A DNA stretch of 64,000 bases from Alicyclobacillus sp. ALC3 (GCF_028751195.1 NZ_CP066784.1:2604001-2668000), one strand, 5' to 3'; positions 1 to 9,518 are shown, numbered from the stretch's first letter. Made by a program: numbers and translations. The notes: generated by a model not told the origin, from the sequence alone.

Positions 1-99
1 CGCATCATGATGTGGGACGAATACAAAGGTCACCCGCTCCGCAAGGACTTCAACGACTGGGACGTAGTAGGGGAGGATGCAGATGGCTCTTCTCGATGA
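1..99 (+). CDS. nuoC: NADH-quinone oxidoreductase subunit C, C-terminal end (partial)
   Basis: The window opens inside a gene. The first 32 codons, ending at TGA 97-99, contain YKGHPLRKDF, the typical end of NuoC, the 30-kDa peripheral-arm subunit of complex I. The gene overlaps the start of nuoD by 17 bases, which suggests translational coupling. Only the C-terminus can be judged, so a NuoC/NuoD fusion is excluded only because this frame stops here. Confidence 0.85.
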   Translation, partial: RIMMWDEYKGHPLRKDFNDWDVVGEDADGSSR

Positions 100-1204
100 A
101 AAAGACCAAATCCGAACCGAAGAGATGCTGCTGAACGTCGGTCCTCAGCACCCGAGCACGCACGGCGTGTTCCGGTTGCTCGTGAAGGTGAACGGCGAGA
201 CCATTGTCGAAGCGGAGCCCGTCATCGGCTACCTTCACCGTGGTACCGAAAAGCTCGCCGAGGGCTTGCAGTACACGCAGATTATTCCGTACACCGACCG
301 CCTCGACTACCTGGCATCGATGCTGAACAACTACGCGCTCGTGCACACCGTCGAGGAAGCGATGGGCCTGGAAATTCCGGAGCGCGCCGACTACCTGCGC
401 GTCCTCGTGATGGAGCTCAACCGCGTCGCATCGCACCTTCTCTTTATCGGCACTTATCTGCTCGACCTCGGCGCAATGAGCCCGTTCCTCTATGTCTTTC
501 AGGAGCGCGAGCGAATTGTTCAGCTGTTCAACCAGATCTGCGGTGCTCGCCTCACCTACAACTACATGCGCGTTGGCGGCGTGAAATGGGACGCGCCTCC
601 TGGATGGCTGGAAGAAGTCAAGAAGTTCGTGCCGTTCATGCGAGAACGTTTGAAGATGTACGACGAGCTCGTGACCGGCAACGAAATTTTCCTCAACCGT
701 GTCCGCGGCATCGGCAAGTTTGACACGGACACCGCGCTCGCGTGGGGAATGAGCGGCATCAACCTGCGTTCAACCGGTTTCAATTGGGACCTGCGCAAAC
801 AGAAACCGTACTCCATCTACGACCGCTTTGACTTCGAAGTCCCAGTTGGCAAAAACGGCGACTGCTACGACCGCTACTACCTGCATCTGCTCGAGATGGA
901 GCAGTCCCTGCGCATCGTGGAGCAAGCGCTCGATAGCTTCCCCGAAGGCCCCGTGCTCGGTAAGGTGCCGAAGATGATTCGCGTGCCGGCTGGCGAGCAT
1001 TACACCGGGATCGAAGGGGCGCGCGGTGAACTCGGCTTCTACATCGTCAGTGACGGCAAAGATAAGCCGTACCGGATGAAGATCCGCAAGCCGTCGTTTG
1101 TCAATCTGCAGATCTTGCCGGACCTGCTGCGCGGGCAGACGATGTCCAACTTGATTGCCATTCTCGGCGCCGTCGACATTGTGCTCGGGGAGGTGGACGC
1201 CTGA
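83..1204 (+). CDS. nuoD: NADH-quinone oxidoreductase subunit D
   Basis: NuoD, the 49-kDa subunit of complex I, forms the quinone pocket together with NuoB. The protein has 373 residues, close to the family length of about 370-400. The N-terminal motif GPQHPSTHG carries the conserved quinone-site histidines, and the chain ends with the expected LGEVD. ATG 83 is preferred over ATG 77 because the ribosome site GGGAGG at 71-76 would touch ATG 77 but lies 6 bases before ATG 83. It overlaps nuoC upstream and shares one base with nuoH downstream (TGATG), so it belongs to a tightly coupled nuo operon. Confidence 0.96.
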   Translation: MALLDEKDQIRTEEMLLNVGPQHPSTHGVFRLLVKVNGETIVEAEPVIGYLHRGTEKLAEGLQYTQIIPYTDRLDYLASMLNNYALVHTVEEAMGLEIPERADYLRVLVMELNRVASHLLFIGTYLLDLGAMSPFLYVFQERERIVQLFNQICGARLTYNYMRVGGVKWDAPPGWLEEVKKFVPFMRERLKMYDELVTGNEIFLNRVRGIGKFDTDTALAWGMSGINLRSTGFNWDLRKQKPYSIYDRFDFEVPVGKNGDCYDRYYLHLLEMEQSLRIVEQALDSFPEGPVLGKVPKMIRVPAGEHYTGIEGARGELGFYIVSDGKDKPYRMKIRKPSFVNLQILPDLLRGQTMSNLIAILGAVDIVLGEVDA

Positions 1205-2193
1205 TGTGGAACTGGGCGAACCAACCGCTCACCGGGCTGCATGTGCTCGCAATGGTGATTGGCGGGCTGGTCATTCTCCTCCTGACGCTACTCGTCGTGA
1301 TGTACACGATTTACTACCAAAGAAAGTTGATCGGTTGGATGCAGGGCCGCATTGGTCCGAACCGCGTCGGTCCACTCGGGCTCCTGCAGACCGCGGCTGA
1401 CGTCCTCAAGCTGCTGATTAAAGAAGACGTCACGCCGGACCGGGCAGACAAGGGCCTTTTCCTGATCGCGCCGATTATCGCGTTTGTCCCGTCCTTCATG
1501 GCGCTTGCTGTCCTGCCGTTCTCCGCGCACCACGTGTTCACGGCGAATCTCGGCATCGGCGTACTTTACTACTTGGCGCTGTCCGCCATCACGATTCACG
1601 GTGTCATGCTCGGCGGCTGGGCGTCGAACAACAAGTACGCGCTCATCGGCGGCATGCGCAGTGCAGCGCAGATGCTCGCATATGAAATTCCGCTTGGCAT
1701 GTCCATTGTCGGCGTCGTCCTGATGGCTGGGTCGATGAACCTCAACCACATCATCACGGCGCAACAGCACAGTTGGTGGTACGTCGTGCCGCAGTTCCTC
1801 GGCTTCTGCGTGTTCATGGTGGCGGCGACGGCGGAGATGAACCGCACGCCGTTTGACTTGCCGGAAGCGGAGTCCGAACTGGTCGCAGGCTACAGTGTTG
1901 AGTACACGGGCTTTCGCTTTGCATTCTTTTACCTGACCGAGTACATCTATTTGTTCGCGATGGCTGGTCTTTGTGCGACCTTGTTCTTCGGCGGTTGGAG
2001 CGGGCCGTTTTTGCCCGGCTGGCTGTGGTACGCGATTAAAGTCTTTATCTTTATTTCCGTTCAGTTCTGGATTCAGGCGACCATGCCGCGTATCCGCGCA
2101 GATCAGTTGATGAGCTTTGCTTGGAAAATTCTCTTGCCGCTGGCATTGGCCAACTTGGTCATTACGGCGGTGTTGAAGGCCATCTTCGGATGA
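1204..2193 (+). CDS. nuoH: NADH-quinone oxidoreductase subunit H
   Basis: NuoH (ND1) is the membrane subunit that joins the peripheral arm to the proton-pumping arm and completes the quinone channel. The 329-residue protein has about eight hydrophobic spans. It carries the family motifs RKLIGWMQGRIGPNRVGP near residue 39, MNRTPFDLPEAESELVAGY near residue 213, and a late RADQLM. The ATG shares its A with the nuoD stop codon. NuoI follows after 16 bases with its own AGGGAGGGAG ribosome site. Confidence 0.96.
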   Translation: MWNWANQPLTGLHVLAMVIGGLVILLLTLLVVMYTIYYQRKLIGWMQGRIGPNRVGPLGLLQTAADVLKLLIKEDVTPDRADKGLFLIAPIIAFVPSFMALAVLPFSAHHVFTANLGIGVLYYLALSAITIHGVMLGGWASNNKYALIGGMRSAAQMLAYEIPLGMSIVGVVLMAGSMNLNHIITAQQHSWWYVVPQFLGFCVFMVAATAEMNRTPFDLPEAESELVAGYSVEYTGFRFAFFYLTEYIYLFAMAGLCATLFFGGWSGPFLPGWLWYAIKVFIFISVQFWIQATMPRIRADQLMSFAWKILLPLALANLVITAVLKAIFG

Positions 2194-2209
2194 GAGGGAG
2201 GGAGATACG

Positions 2210-2740
2210 ATGTTTGGATTTCTCAAGGGACTCGGCGTCACACTGAGTCAACTGCCGAGAAAAAAGGTCACCCTCCAGTACCCGGACGTGATGCCCGAGT
2301 GGCCGGAGCGTTTCCGCGGTGTTCACCGCTTCATCCCAGAGCTCTGCATCTCCTGTCAGCAGTGCGCGCGCATCTGTCCGACGAGCTGCATTTCGCTCTC
2401 CGGAGCGCGTGACCAGAACAAGAAAATGCGGATTGAGACGTACGACATCAACTTCGAGATCTGCATCCTCTGCGACCTTTGCACAGAGGTTTGCCCGACG
2501 GAGTGCATCTTGATGTCGGACACGTTCGAGCTCGCGTCGTACTCGCGCGACGACCTGTATCTCGACATGCACTGGCTGCACGACAACGAGCTGCACTACG
2601 AGCGCAGCCACCCGGAGCGCTTTGCCGAGGCAGAAGTCGCCACGGACGCAGCGGCTGAAGCAGGTTCGGCTGACGGATCGAACGCTGGCGTTGACGCGAA
2701 GGCGTCAAGTGAAGCCGCGAAAGCAGGTGAACCGCAGTGA
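2210..2740 (+). CDS. nuoI: NADH-quinone oxidoreductase subunit I, Ala-rich C-terminal tail
   Basis: NuoI carries iron-sulfur clusters N6a and N6b, which pass electrons toward NuoB. Two full [4Fe-4S] ferredoxin motifs are visible: CISCQQCARICPTSC near residue 46 and CILCDLCTEVCPTEC near residue 85. The family core ends near residue 140. The remaining ~35 residues are rich in Ala, Gly, Ser and Glu, look unstructured, and are not typical of NuoI. The last codons overlap the GTG start of nuoJ by 4 bases (GTGA). Confidence 0.95.
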   Translation: MFGFLKGLGVTLSQLPRKKVTLQYPDVMPEWPERFRGVHRFIPELCISCQQCARICPTSCISLSGARDQNKKMRIETYDINFEICILCDLCTEVCPTECILMSDTFELASYSRDDLYLDMHWLHDNELHYERSHPERFAEAEVATDAAAEAGSADGSNAGVDAKASSEAAKAGEPQ

Positions 2741-3267
2741 CGTTTACGTGGAACTTGCCGACCATCGCGTTTTTCATTATCGCGCTCGCTGTGCTCGGCT
2801 TTGGCGTCATGCTGCTCAGTTTTCGCAAAGTCGTTTACATGGCGCTGTCCATCGGCGGCGTCTTCATCAGCTGCTCGCTCATCTACTTCATGCTCGGCGC
2901 CGAGTTCGTCGGCATCGCGCAGGTTGCGATTTACGCGGGCGCCATCACGATTCTCATTTTGTTCGCCATCATGCTGACCAACCACGAGGCCGTCGAGCCA
3001 CCGCAAAAGGCTTCCTTCCACAACGTCGCCGCTGCCATTGGCAGTATTCTCCTCGCGGCGGTTCTGTTCTTCACGATTCGGTCGGTTGCCTGGCCGAAGG
3101 CGTCGAGCACGGTGAATATCAATGGGGCCGGCAACTCGAACCCCGTTGCCATCGGTATTGCCATGTTCCGCGGTTATGCCGTGCCGTTTGAACTCGTGTC
3201 GCTGCTTTTGATTGTGGCCCTGGTCGGCGCGGTCATCCTTGCGCAAGAGCGAAAGGAGGACGAGTAG
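2737..3267 (+). CDS. nuoJ: NADH-quinone oxidoreductase subunit J
   Basis: NuoJ (ND6) is a small membrane subunit of the proton-pumping arm. The 176-residue protein is highly hydrophobic with about five spans. It contains the family pattern [20 protein letters not shown] near residue 56, which includes the pi-bulge helix, and it ends with a charged QERKEDE tail. It starts with GTG inside the end of nuoI. An AAAGGAGG site at 3252-3259, inside its last codons, serves nuoK. Confidence 0.94.
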   Translation: MTFTWNLPTIAFFIIALAVLGFGVMLLSFRKVVYMALSIGGVFISCSLIYFMLGAEFVGIAQVAIYAGAITILILFAIMLTNHEAVEPPQKASFHNVAAAIGSILLAAVLFFTIRSVAWPKASSTVNINGAGNSNPVAIGIAMFRGYAVPFELVSLLLIVALVGAVILAQERKEDE

Positions 3268-3268
3268 A

Positions 3269-3598
3269 ATGGGCGGCAGCGGTCTTATCCCAGTCCCAAC
3301 CGCATCGATTCTCGCGCTCGCAGCGTTTCTGTTCTGCATCGGCCTGTATGGGGCGCTGACCAAGCGCAACCTCATCATCGTGCTGGTGTCCGTCGAGTTG
3401 ATGCTGAACGCGGCGAACATCAACCTGGTGGTGTTTTCTCGCCTCGGCGTCGCGCCGAACTTGGATGGGCAAGTGTTCTCTCTGTTCGCCATCACGGTGG
3501 CGGCGGCGGAACTTGGCGTCGGTCTGGCCCTGCTTCTGGCCATCTTCCGGCTGCGCAAGACCAGCGAGGTCAAAGACCTCAACACTTTGAAGAGGTGA
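3269..3598 (+). CDS. nuoK: NADH-quinone oxidoreductase subunit K
   Basis: NuoK (ND4L) is a three-helix subunit of the proton channel. The chain has 109 residues, the usual size. It holds the two membrane glutamates expected in the family ([14 protein letters not shown] and [12 protein letters not shown]). ATG 3269 is chosen because AAAGGAGG at 3252-3259 precedes it at good spacing. An upstream in-frame start at 3212 would add a non-homologous extension inside nuoJ. Confidence 0.95.
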   Translation: MGGSGLIPVPTASILALAAFLFCIGLYGALTKRNLIIVLVSVELMLNAANINLVVFSRLGVAPNLDGQVFSLFAITVAAAELGVGLALLLAIFRLRKTSEVKDLNTLKR

Positions 3599-3602
3599 TT
3601 TT

Positions 3603-5543
3603 GTGGCACAGCATGCTTGGCTCGTCCCATTGTTGCCGCTGGTTGCCTATGTGTTTCTGCTGGCCCTCGGCAGACGGCTCCCGGAAGGGCTGGCAGCGGG
3701 CGTCTCTACGGTCCTGACCTTTGTGTCGTTCCTGCTTAGCATTGCCATCTTTCGGGGGCTTGGCAAAGGACCGCAGGGCAACGTCACGGACACGTTCCAC
3801 TGGCTGACCATCGGGACGAAGAGCATCGATTTCGGCTGGCAGGTGACACACCTGAACGCCCTCATGCTCGTCGTCGTGACACTTGTCAGTACACTCGTGC
3901 TCTTGTTCTCGAAAGGCTACATGCACAACGACAAACGCTTCAGTGTCTTCTACCAGTACCTGAACTTGTTCGTGTTCTCGATGCTGGCGCTCGTCATCTC
4001 GCCAAACTTGTTGCAGATGTACATGTTTTGGGAGATGGTCGGGCTCTGCTCGTACCTGCTCGTCGGCTTCTGGTACTTCAAGCCGGAAGCGGCCGCGGCG
4101 GCGAAGAAGTCGTTCATCGTCACGCGCATCGGCGACGCTGGTCTCTTTATCGGAATCATCCTGCTCTTCCTTGCGAGCGGGTCGTTCAACTTCAACACCA
4201 TCTTTCAGGCGGCAGCGTCGCACCAGTTGTCACTCGGCTGGATTTCGGCGGGTGGCCTGGTGACGCTCACTTCGTTGCTCGTGTTCCTCGGGGCGATTGG
4301 CAAGTCCGCGCAGTTTCCGCTGCACGTCTGGTTGCCGGACGCCATGGAAGGTCCCACGCCAGTTTCCGCGTTGATTCACGCGGCCACGATGGTCGCCGCA
4401 GGCGTGTACCTGGTGGCGCGGATGTATCCGCTGTTCCTGCAGAGTTCCACAGCGCTGACGACAGTGGCTTGGATTGGCGGCGTCACCGCTTTACTCGCGG
4501 CTCTCATTGCGCCGACGCAGCGGGACATCAAACGCGTCATCGCCTACTCTACGATTTCTCAGCTCGGCTACATGATGATGGCGCTTGGTGTCGGAGCGTA
4601 CGCGTACGGCGTCTTCCATCTGATGACGCATGCCTTCTTCAAGGCGCTCTTGTTCCTCGCTGCAGGGTCCGTCATCCACGCGGTGGACACGCAGGACTTG
4701 TTCGAGATGGGTGGCTTGCGCAAGAAGATGCCCATCACTACTTACACGTTCCTCGCCGGCGCACTGGCGCTTGGCGGCATCGTCCCCTTCGCTGGTTTCT
4801 GGTCGAAGGATGATATTCTCGGCGCGGCCCTCGCAAGCGGCCACCCGACACTGTATTGGTTCGGGCTCATCGCGGCGTTCTTTACCGCGTTCTACATCTT
4901 CCGCGTGTTCTTCCTGACCTTCACCGGCACGCCGCGCGACGAGGCGAAGTACGAACATGCGCACGAAGGCTCGTGGGTGATGACTGTGCCGCTCATCGTG
5001 CTTGGCATCCTCGCGACCGTCGCTGGCTTCTTTAACAGTCCGCTCAACGGCTACGCGCTCGAGAAGTATCTGTTCAACGACTACCCGGTCGTGGCCGGTA
5101 GAACCCTGACAGGGCAAGGCGTGGTGTCCACCATCGGCCACATCTACCCGCCGAACATTCTGTTCATGGCCATCAGCGTCACCGTCGGTCTGCTTGGCAT
5201 CCTGCTCGCGGCGCTGATGTACTGGCGCCCGGTTATCAACAGCGCGAAGATGAAGCAGAACCTCAGCTTCTTCTGGACTATCTCGAACCGCAAGTTCTTC
5301 TTCGATGAAGTCTACGGCTTCGTGATTGTCGGAGGTGGCAAGGTCATCGCGGCCATCGTCGATATCGTCGACCGCTACATCATCGATGGCATTGTCAACA
5401 TTGTTTCGCGCATCGCTTACATTATCGGCCTTGGCCTCAAGTACACCCAGACTGGTGAAGTCCAAGTCTACGGTGTCGTGGCAGCCTTCGGCCTGTTCTT
5501 GATTCTCTGTATCGCGATGTTCCACATAGGAGGTGTGTTCTGA
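3603..5543 (+). CDS. nuoL: NADH-quinone oxidoreductase subunit L
   Basis: NuoL (ND5) is the distal antiporter-like subunit. It carries the long lateral helix that couples the proton channels. The 646-residue, multi-span protein has the conserved GKSAQFPLHVWLPDAMEGP motif near residue 235, with its essential lysine, and the IKRVIAYSTISQLGYM motif near residue 303. GTG 3603 follows GAAGAGGTGA at 3588-3597. The nuoM gene begins at 5545, directly after the nuoL stop, and its ribosome site lies within the nuoL coding end. Confidence 0.96.
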   Translation: MAQHAWLVPLLPLVAYVFLLALGRRLPEGLAAGVSTVLTFVSFLLSIAIFRGLGKGPQGNVTDTFHWLTIGTKSIDFGWQVTHLNALMLVVVTLVSTLVLLFSKGYMHNDKRFSVFYQYLNLFVFSMLALVISPNLLQMYMFWEMVGLCSYLLVGFWYFKPEAAAAAKKSFIVTRIGDAGLFIGIILLFLASGSFNFNTIFQAAASHQLSLGWISAGGLVTLTSLLVFLGAIGKSAQFPLHVWLPDAMEGPTPVSALIHAATMVAAGVYLVARMYPLFLQSSTALTTVAWIGGVTALLAALIAPTQRDIKRVIAYSTISQLGYMMMALGVGAYAYGVFHLMTHAFFKALLFLAAGSVIHAVDTQDLFEMGGLRKKMPITTYTFLAGALALGGIVPFAGFWSKDDILGAALASGHPTLYWFGLIAAFFTAFYIFRVFFLTFTGTPRDEAKYEHAHEGSWVMTVPLIVLGILATVAGFFNSPLNGYALEKYLFNDYPVVAGRTLTGQGVVSTIGHIYPPNILFMAISVTVGLLGILLAALMYWRPVINSAKMKQNLSFFWTISNRKFFFDEVYGFVIVGGGKVIAAIVDIVDRYIIDGIVNIVSRIAYIIGLGLKYTQTGEVQVYGVVAAFGLFLILCIAMFHIGGVF

Positions 5544-5544
5544 G

Positions 5545-7089
5545 ATGAGCCTGATGTTCTGGCTGGTCCTCATCCCGCTCATTGCTGCGGCGCTGATTCT
5601 GCTGCTGCCAAAGCTTGGCGGACCCTTCTACAAGCTCATCGCGTTCCTTGGTGCAGTGATTCCGCTGGTCCTTGCTCTGTGGGCGTGGTTCCACTATGAC
5701 TCGGCCAAAGGCGGCTTCCAGTTTGTTTCGCACGTCGTCTGGTTCACCCTGCCGGATTTGTGGCGCGGGCAGTCTGTGCCCATCTCGCTGTCGTTTGGCG
5801 TAGACGGCTTATCGCTGCCGCTGCTGGTCCTTGCTTCACTCGTCGTCACGGTCGCTGTCATTTCCGGCAAGAGCCTGACGCCGCGGCGCAAAGAGTATTA
5901 CTTTTGGATCACGCTCGTCTCCGCGGGCCTGTTCGCGGTGTTCACAGCGCTCGACCTGTTCACGTTCCTCGTTGCGCTCGAACTGGGCCTGTTCTCGACG
6001 TTTTTCCTGCTTTACGTGTTCGGTGAACCCGGCAGCCACAAGGCCGCCTTCAAATTCCTCATCTACCGCGGTCTTGCCACTGTCGCGCTGCTCGTCGCCT
6101 TCGTTGGCTTCGCGTACGCAGCGGTCGGCGCGTTCGCACCGGTTGGCGTCTCCACGTCAGCCTCCGTGCCGGCAATGTCGTTTAGCATCCCGGCGCTTAC
6201 CACCAACATTGGCCAAGCCTCGACGGCGCTGTTTCCGAACAGCGTCCGCGTGACCTTGTTCCTGGTCCTGCTCTTGGCAGTGTTCATTGAAGAAGCTTTC
6301 GTTCCGTTCCACACTTGGTTGCCGACGGCACACGAGTTCGCCGATACGCCGACGAACATGATTCTCGGCGGTGTTCTCACGAAGACCGGCGCCTACGTGC
6401 TGTTGCGTTTTGGCGTTGGACTACTGCCTGGCGAGGTTCGCCACTTCGGCGTCCTCATCGCCGTCTTCGGCGTCATCAACATTCTCTACGGCGCGTTTGC
6501 CGCCTGGGCGCAGAGTGACTGGCGTCGGCTCATTGCCTTCGGCAGCATCAGTCACATGGGGTTGGTCCTGCTCGGCATCGCCGCCTTGAACAGCGCTGGC
6601 TTGCAAGGCGCCATGTTCATGCTCGTCTCGTCCGGCTTGCTCACAGCGCTGTTGTTCCAACTGACTGGCTCCATTCGCGAACGGACGAAAACATTTCGTC
6701 TCGCCGACCTCGGTGGACTGTCCAAGGCGATGCCGATGCTCTCCGGCTTCTTGCTCGTCGCCGCGCTCGGCTCGCTCGGGTTGCCGTTGACCAGTGGGTT
6801 CATCAGCGAGATCCAGGCGTTTATCGGCGGCTTTGGCACCTACCCTGGAATTTCTTTCATCGGCGTCATCGGCATCATCCTGTCTGCCGTGTACCTCTTA
6901 TACGCGATGCAGAAGACGACCTTCGGCCCTACGGCCGAACAGTACGCCGCGCTTGCGGACGCCAGACCTCTCGAGTATGTGCCGATGGTGCTGCTCACGG
7001 CGATGGTGTTAGTCATCGGCATCTTCCCGGAGGTTGTCGGCCATCTGTTTGGCCTCTCCGCCCAAGCGCTGCTGAGGATAGGAGGGTAA
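5545..7089 (+). CDS. nuoM: NADH-quinone oxidoreductase subunit M
   Basis: NuoM (ND4) is an antiporter-like proton-pumping subunit with about 14 spans and 514 residues. The helix-5 glutamate lies in LFTFLVALELGLFSTF, and LTKTGAYVLLRFG retains the later lysine. In the segment before PFHTWLP, where NuoL has GKSAQFPLH and NuoN has VKLSFVPFH, this protein reads IEEAFVPFH, so the key lysine position appears to be glutamate. ATG 5545 is preferred to GTG 5533 because AGGAGG at 5528-5533 needs a downstream start. Confidence 0.94.
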   Translation: MSLMFWLVLIPLIAAALILLLPKLGGPFYKLIAFLGAVIPLVLALWAWFHYDSAKGGFQFVSHVVWFTLPDLWRGQSVPISLSFGVDGLSLPLLVLASLVVTVAVISGKSLTPRRKEYYFWITLVSAGLFAVFTALDLFTFLVALELGLFSTFFLLYVFGEPGSHKAAFKFLIYRGLATVALLVAFVGFAYAAVGAFAPVGVSTSASVPAMSFSIPALTTNIGQASTALFPNSVRVTLFLVLLLAVFIEEAFVPFHTWLPTAHEFADTPTNMILGGVLTKTGAYVLLRFGVGLLPGEVRHFGVLIAVFGVINILYGAFAAWAQSDWRRLIAFGSISHMGLVLLGIAALNSAGLQGAMFMLVSSGLLTALLFQLTGSIRERTKTFRLADLGGLSKAMPMLSGFLLVAALGSLGLPLTSGFISEIQAFIGGFGTYPGISFIGVIGIILSAVYLLYAMQKTTFGPTAEQYAALADARPLEYVPMVLLTAMVLVIGIFPEVVGHLFGLSAQALLRIGG

Positions 7090-7092
7090 CAG

Positions 7093-8814
7093 ATGCCGAC
7101 CATGAATGTACTCCACCAACCGTACTGGAGCACGATGGGCCCGCTCATCGTCGTCGTCATCACCGCGTTTGTCGTGATGATTCTGGAGTTCCTGTTCCAG
7201 AAAGGCGACAGGCGCTGGCTCGCTGGCGTGTCGTTCGTCGGCGTCGCCGTAGCGCTGGTAGTTGCGCTCTTGCAGTACGGCCATACGCAGACCTTGGCAC
7301 TGCATGGCCAAGCAGCCCCAACGGTGCTGAACACGGTTGTTGCAGACGCCTTCGGCAACATTTTCAGCGTGCTGCTGCTCATCTCCGCGCTGCTCATCCT
7401 GCTGTTCACGATGGACTACGCGACCAAGCACAAGGTCGCTGCCGAGCACACTTACCTCATCTTGTTTGCAATCGCCGGCGGTCTCGCGATGGCCACCGCG
7501 ATTGACCTTGTGACCTTGTACGTCGGCCTCGAACTGCTGTCAGTTTCGAGTTACGTGCTCGTCGCGCTGCGTAAACGCGCCGTCAAGTCGGTCGAGGGCG
7601 CCGTCAAGTATCTCATTATGGGATCGATTGGTTCCGCCGTATTGCTCTACGGCATGTCATTCATTTACGGCATCTCCGGCACGACCAACCTCGACTCGCT
7701 CGGCCAGGCAGGGCCGACGCTGTGGGCAAACTACCCGGCTGTCGTGCTGCTGTCGTTCCTACTCATGCTCGCTGGGATGGGCGTGAAGTTGTCGTTCGTG
7801 CCGTTCCACATGTGGACGCCTGACACTTACGAAGGGGCTCCGGCTCCAATCAGCGCGTTCCTCGCAACGCTGTCCAAGACTGCTGCGTTCGCGATGCTAG
7901 TGCGCATGCTGCTCTACGTCTTTAACGCAGCCGGACCGCATATTTACTTCTGGGCGGCGATTCTCGCGGCCGTGACGATGATTGTCGGTAATCTCATTGC
8001 TTTGCCACAGCGCAACATGAAGCGTTTGCTTGCATTCTCAAGTGTCGCGCAGGCCGGTTACGTCCTCGTTCCGTTCGCGCTGTTTGGCACCATTGACCCA
8101 GCGTCTACGAGTGGCGCAACCATCCAACTTGCAGACTGGTCAAGCTTGTTCTCGACCATCACGTTCTACCTCTTCGCCTACACGTTTATGACCATCGGCG
8201 CCTTTGCGATTGTGCACCTCGTGTCGTATGCGCGTCAGTCGCACGACGATGAAGCGCTCGTCGGGCTCTACCGCAGGTCGCCGTGGCTCGCCATCGCACT
8301 GACCGTATTCATCCTGTCCATGGCTGGTGCACCACTGACTGCCGGATTTATCGGGAAGTTCTACATCTTCACCGATACGCTTCACCTCGGCTACGCATGG
8401 CTAGGTATCATCCTGTTTGGCACCAGCGTGATCTCGTTCTTTTACTACATCGGCTGGCTCAAGAAAGTGTTCCGCTCAGACCTCGGCGACGCACCGGATT
8501 GGAAAATTCGTCGGCAGTTGTTGCGCGAAGCGGGCTACGTGACGACCGGCGGCCGTGTGCCGGCGGATGCTGCGGACGGTGCAGCAGGGTCAGGCACGGC
8601 ACGGCTCAGCACGGCGGGTGCAGGAACCGCGGGGGGTGCGGGTGCCGCCGCTGCTACTGCTGCCGCAGCGGTCTCTCTGTCGCCAGACATCGCCCCAATT
8701 CGGGTCAGTCCGGTGATGCACGTCTTGCTTGGAGTGTGCGTAGCGGGTACGCTGGTGCTCGGCTTCGTTCCGTCGTCGCTGTTGCATGTGTTGGTGAGTG
8801 CCCAGTGGTTCTAG
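7093..8814 (+). CDS. nuoN: NADH-quinone oxidoreductase subunit N with Ala/Gly-rich insert
   Basis: NuoN (ND2) is the third antiporter-like subunit. It has 573 residues against about 480-500 for most relatives. The motif VKLSFVPFHMWTPDTYEGAP near residue 233 keeps the key lysine, and MKRLLAFSSVAQAGYVL is present. The excess length lies between the last two membrane spans, residues ~490-545, in a low-complexity Ala/Gly/Thr segment. It starts 3 bases after nuoM, with AGGATAGGAGGG ahead. No nuoE, nuoF or nuoG follows. Confidence 0.95.
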   Translation: MPTMNVLHQPYWSTMGPLIVVVITAFVVMILEFLFQKGDRRWLAGVSFVGVAVALVVALLQYGHTQTLALHGQAAPTVLNTVVADAFGNIFSVLLLISALLILLFTMDYATKHKVAAEHTYLILFAIAGGLAMATAIDLVTLYVGLELLSVSSYVLVALRKRAVKSVEGAVKYLIMGSIGSAVLLYGMSFIYGISGTTNLDSLGQAGPTLWANYPAVVLLSFLLMLAGMGVKLSFVPFHMWTPDTYEGAPAPISAFLATLSKTAAFAMLVRMLLYVFNAAGPHIYFWAAILAAVTMIVGNLIALPQRNMKRLLAFSSVAQAGYVLVPFALFGTIDPASTSGATIQLADWSSLFSTITFYLFAYTFMTIGAFAIVHLVSYARQSHDDEALVGLYRRSPWLAIALTVFILSMAGAPLTAGFIGKFYIFTDTLHLGYAWLGIILFGTSVISFFYYIGWLKKVFRSDLGDAPDWKIRRQLLREAGYVTTGGRVPADAADGAAGSGTARLSTAGAGTAGGAGAAAATAAAAVSLSPDIAPIRVSPVMHVLLGVCVAGTLVLGFVPSSLLHVLVSAQWF

Positions 8815-8833
8815 GAAGGCAGGGTGTCGCGTA

Positions 8834-9100
8834 ATGCCAAACGGCACATTGCCGGGAGTGACGAGCGCTAACGCAGCGCTCGTCGGGATCGACGGGATGG
8901 TCTTCATCGCTGCTTTCCTCGGCGGCATGTACCTGACCTGGCGGGCAATCGGGATTCTGCGTTGGGATAAGTTCACGGTCGACCCGTTTGGCCCGCAGGC
9001 GAGGCTTTTGCGCGTGCTCATCGCGCTCGTCGGCGGCCTCATCTTCGGATGGGTGATTGTGCTCTTTATCCTTGCGACGCAGTTGCTCAAGCTGGTGTAA
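8834..9100 (+). CDS. DUF1146 family small membrane protein (YwzB-like)
   Basis: An 88-residue protein with two hydrophobic segments (residues ~14-32 and ~60-84), separated by a short loop containing WDKFTVDPFGPQARLLR. This fits the DUF1146/YwzB family of Bacillota, whose gene commonly sits between respiratory or ATP-synthase genes and murA, as it does here. The function is unknown. ATG 8834 is preceded by AGGGTG; an upstream GTG at 8798 would overlap the nuoN end and add a Pro/Arg-rich extension. Confidence 0.75.
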   Translation: MPNGTLPGVTSANAALVGIDGMVFIAAFLGGMYLTWRAIGILRWDKFTVDPFGPQARLLRVLIALVGGLIFGWVIVLFILATQLLKLV

Positions 9101-9518
9101 TTGCACCAGATTCGTGCGCTGTAGAGGGTCAACAGGCCGCAGCAGCGACCGCGCGACTGCTTGCGACATTTTCCTATTTTGACGTGCAGGAATCAGAACG
9201 TCGTAAGTAGAAAACATTAAGGTGGAGTATGTATATGAGGCGGCGCATGACTGCACGTTTCTGAGAGCTTCACAAACATGCCAGCAAGGCGTTCCAGCTA
9301 AGCGTTTCAACAAGGCGTTCCAGTAAGGCGTTCCAACAAGCATTCCGTCGCGTTTGTCGTGGTAGGTCCCTGTGCGCTGACGTCTAAACAGATTTGAATC
9401 CCGTACAATGGGTATACCCCCACAACTCAGAAATTGCATCGAATCCTGTAATGGATCTCGATTCTCGCCTGCAGCCACGCTTGCTGTAAGGCAGTTGGTG
9501 ACACGGAGGTTTCTCGCA
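9101..9518 (+). repeat. Intergenic region upstream of murA with short tandem repeats
   Basis: No gene is seen in these 418 bases. At 9284-9346 there are five imperfect copies, about 15 bp apart, of AAGGCGTTCCA. TACAAT at 9404-9409 and TATACC at 9413-9418 are possible -10 elements for murA, but neither has a good -35 at the right distance. The murA ribosome site CGGAGG lies at 9504-9509. Confidence 0.5.

Noticed and set aside
1288..2241. Long antisense frames inside the nuo genes and elsewhere (for example 1288-2241 minus, 4491-5582 minus, 14468-16195 minus, 21132-22262 minus)
   Set aside because: They mirror the codon structure of clear genes on the other strand, have Arg/His/Asp-rich composition and no ribosome sites.
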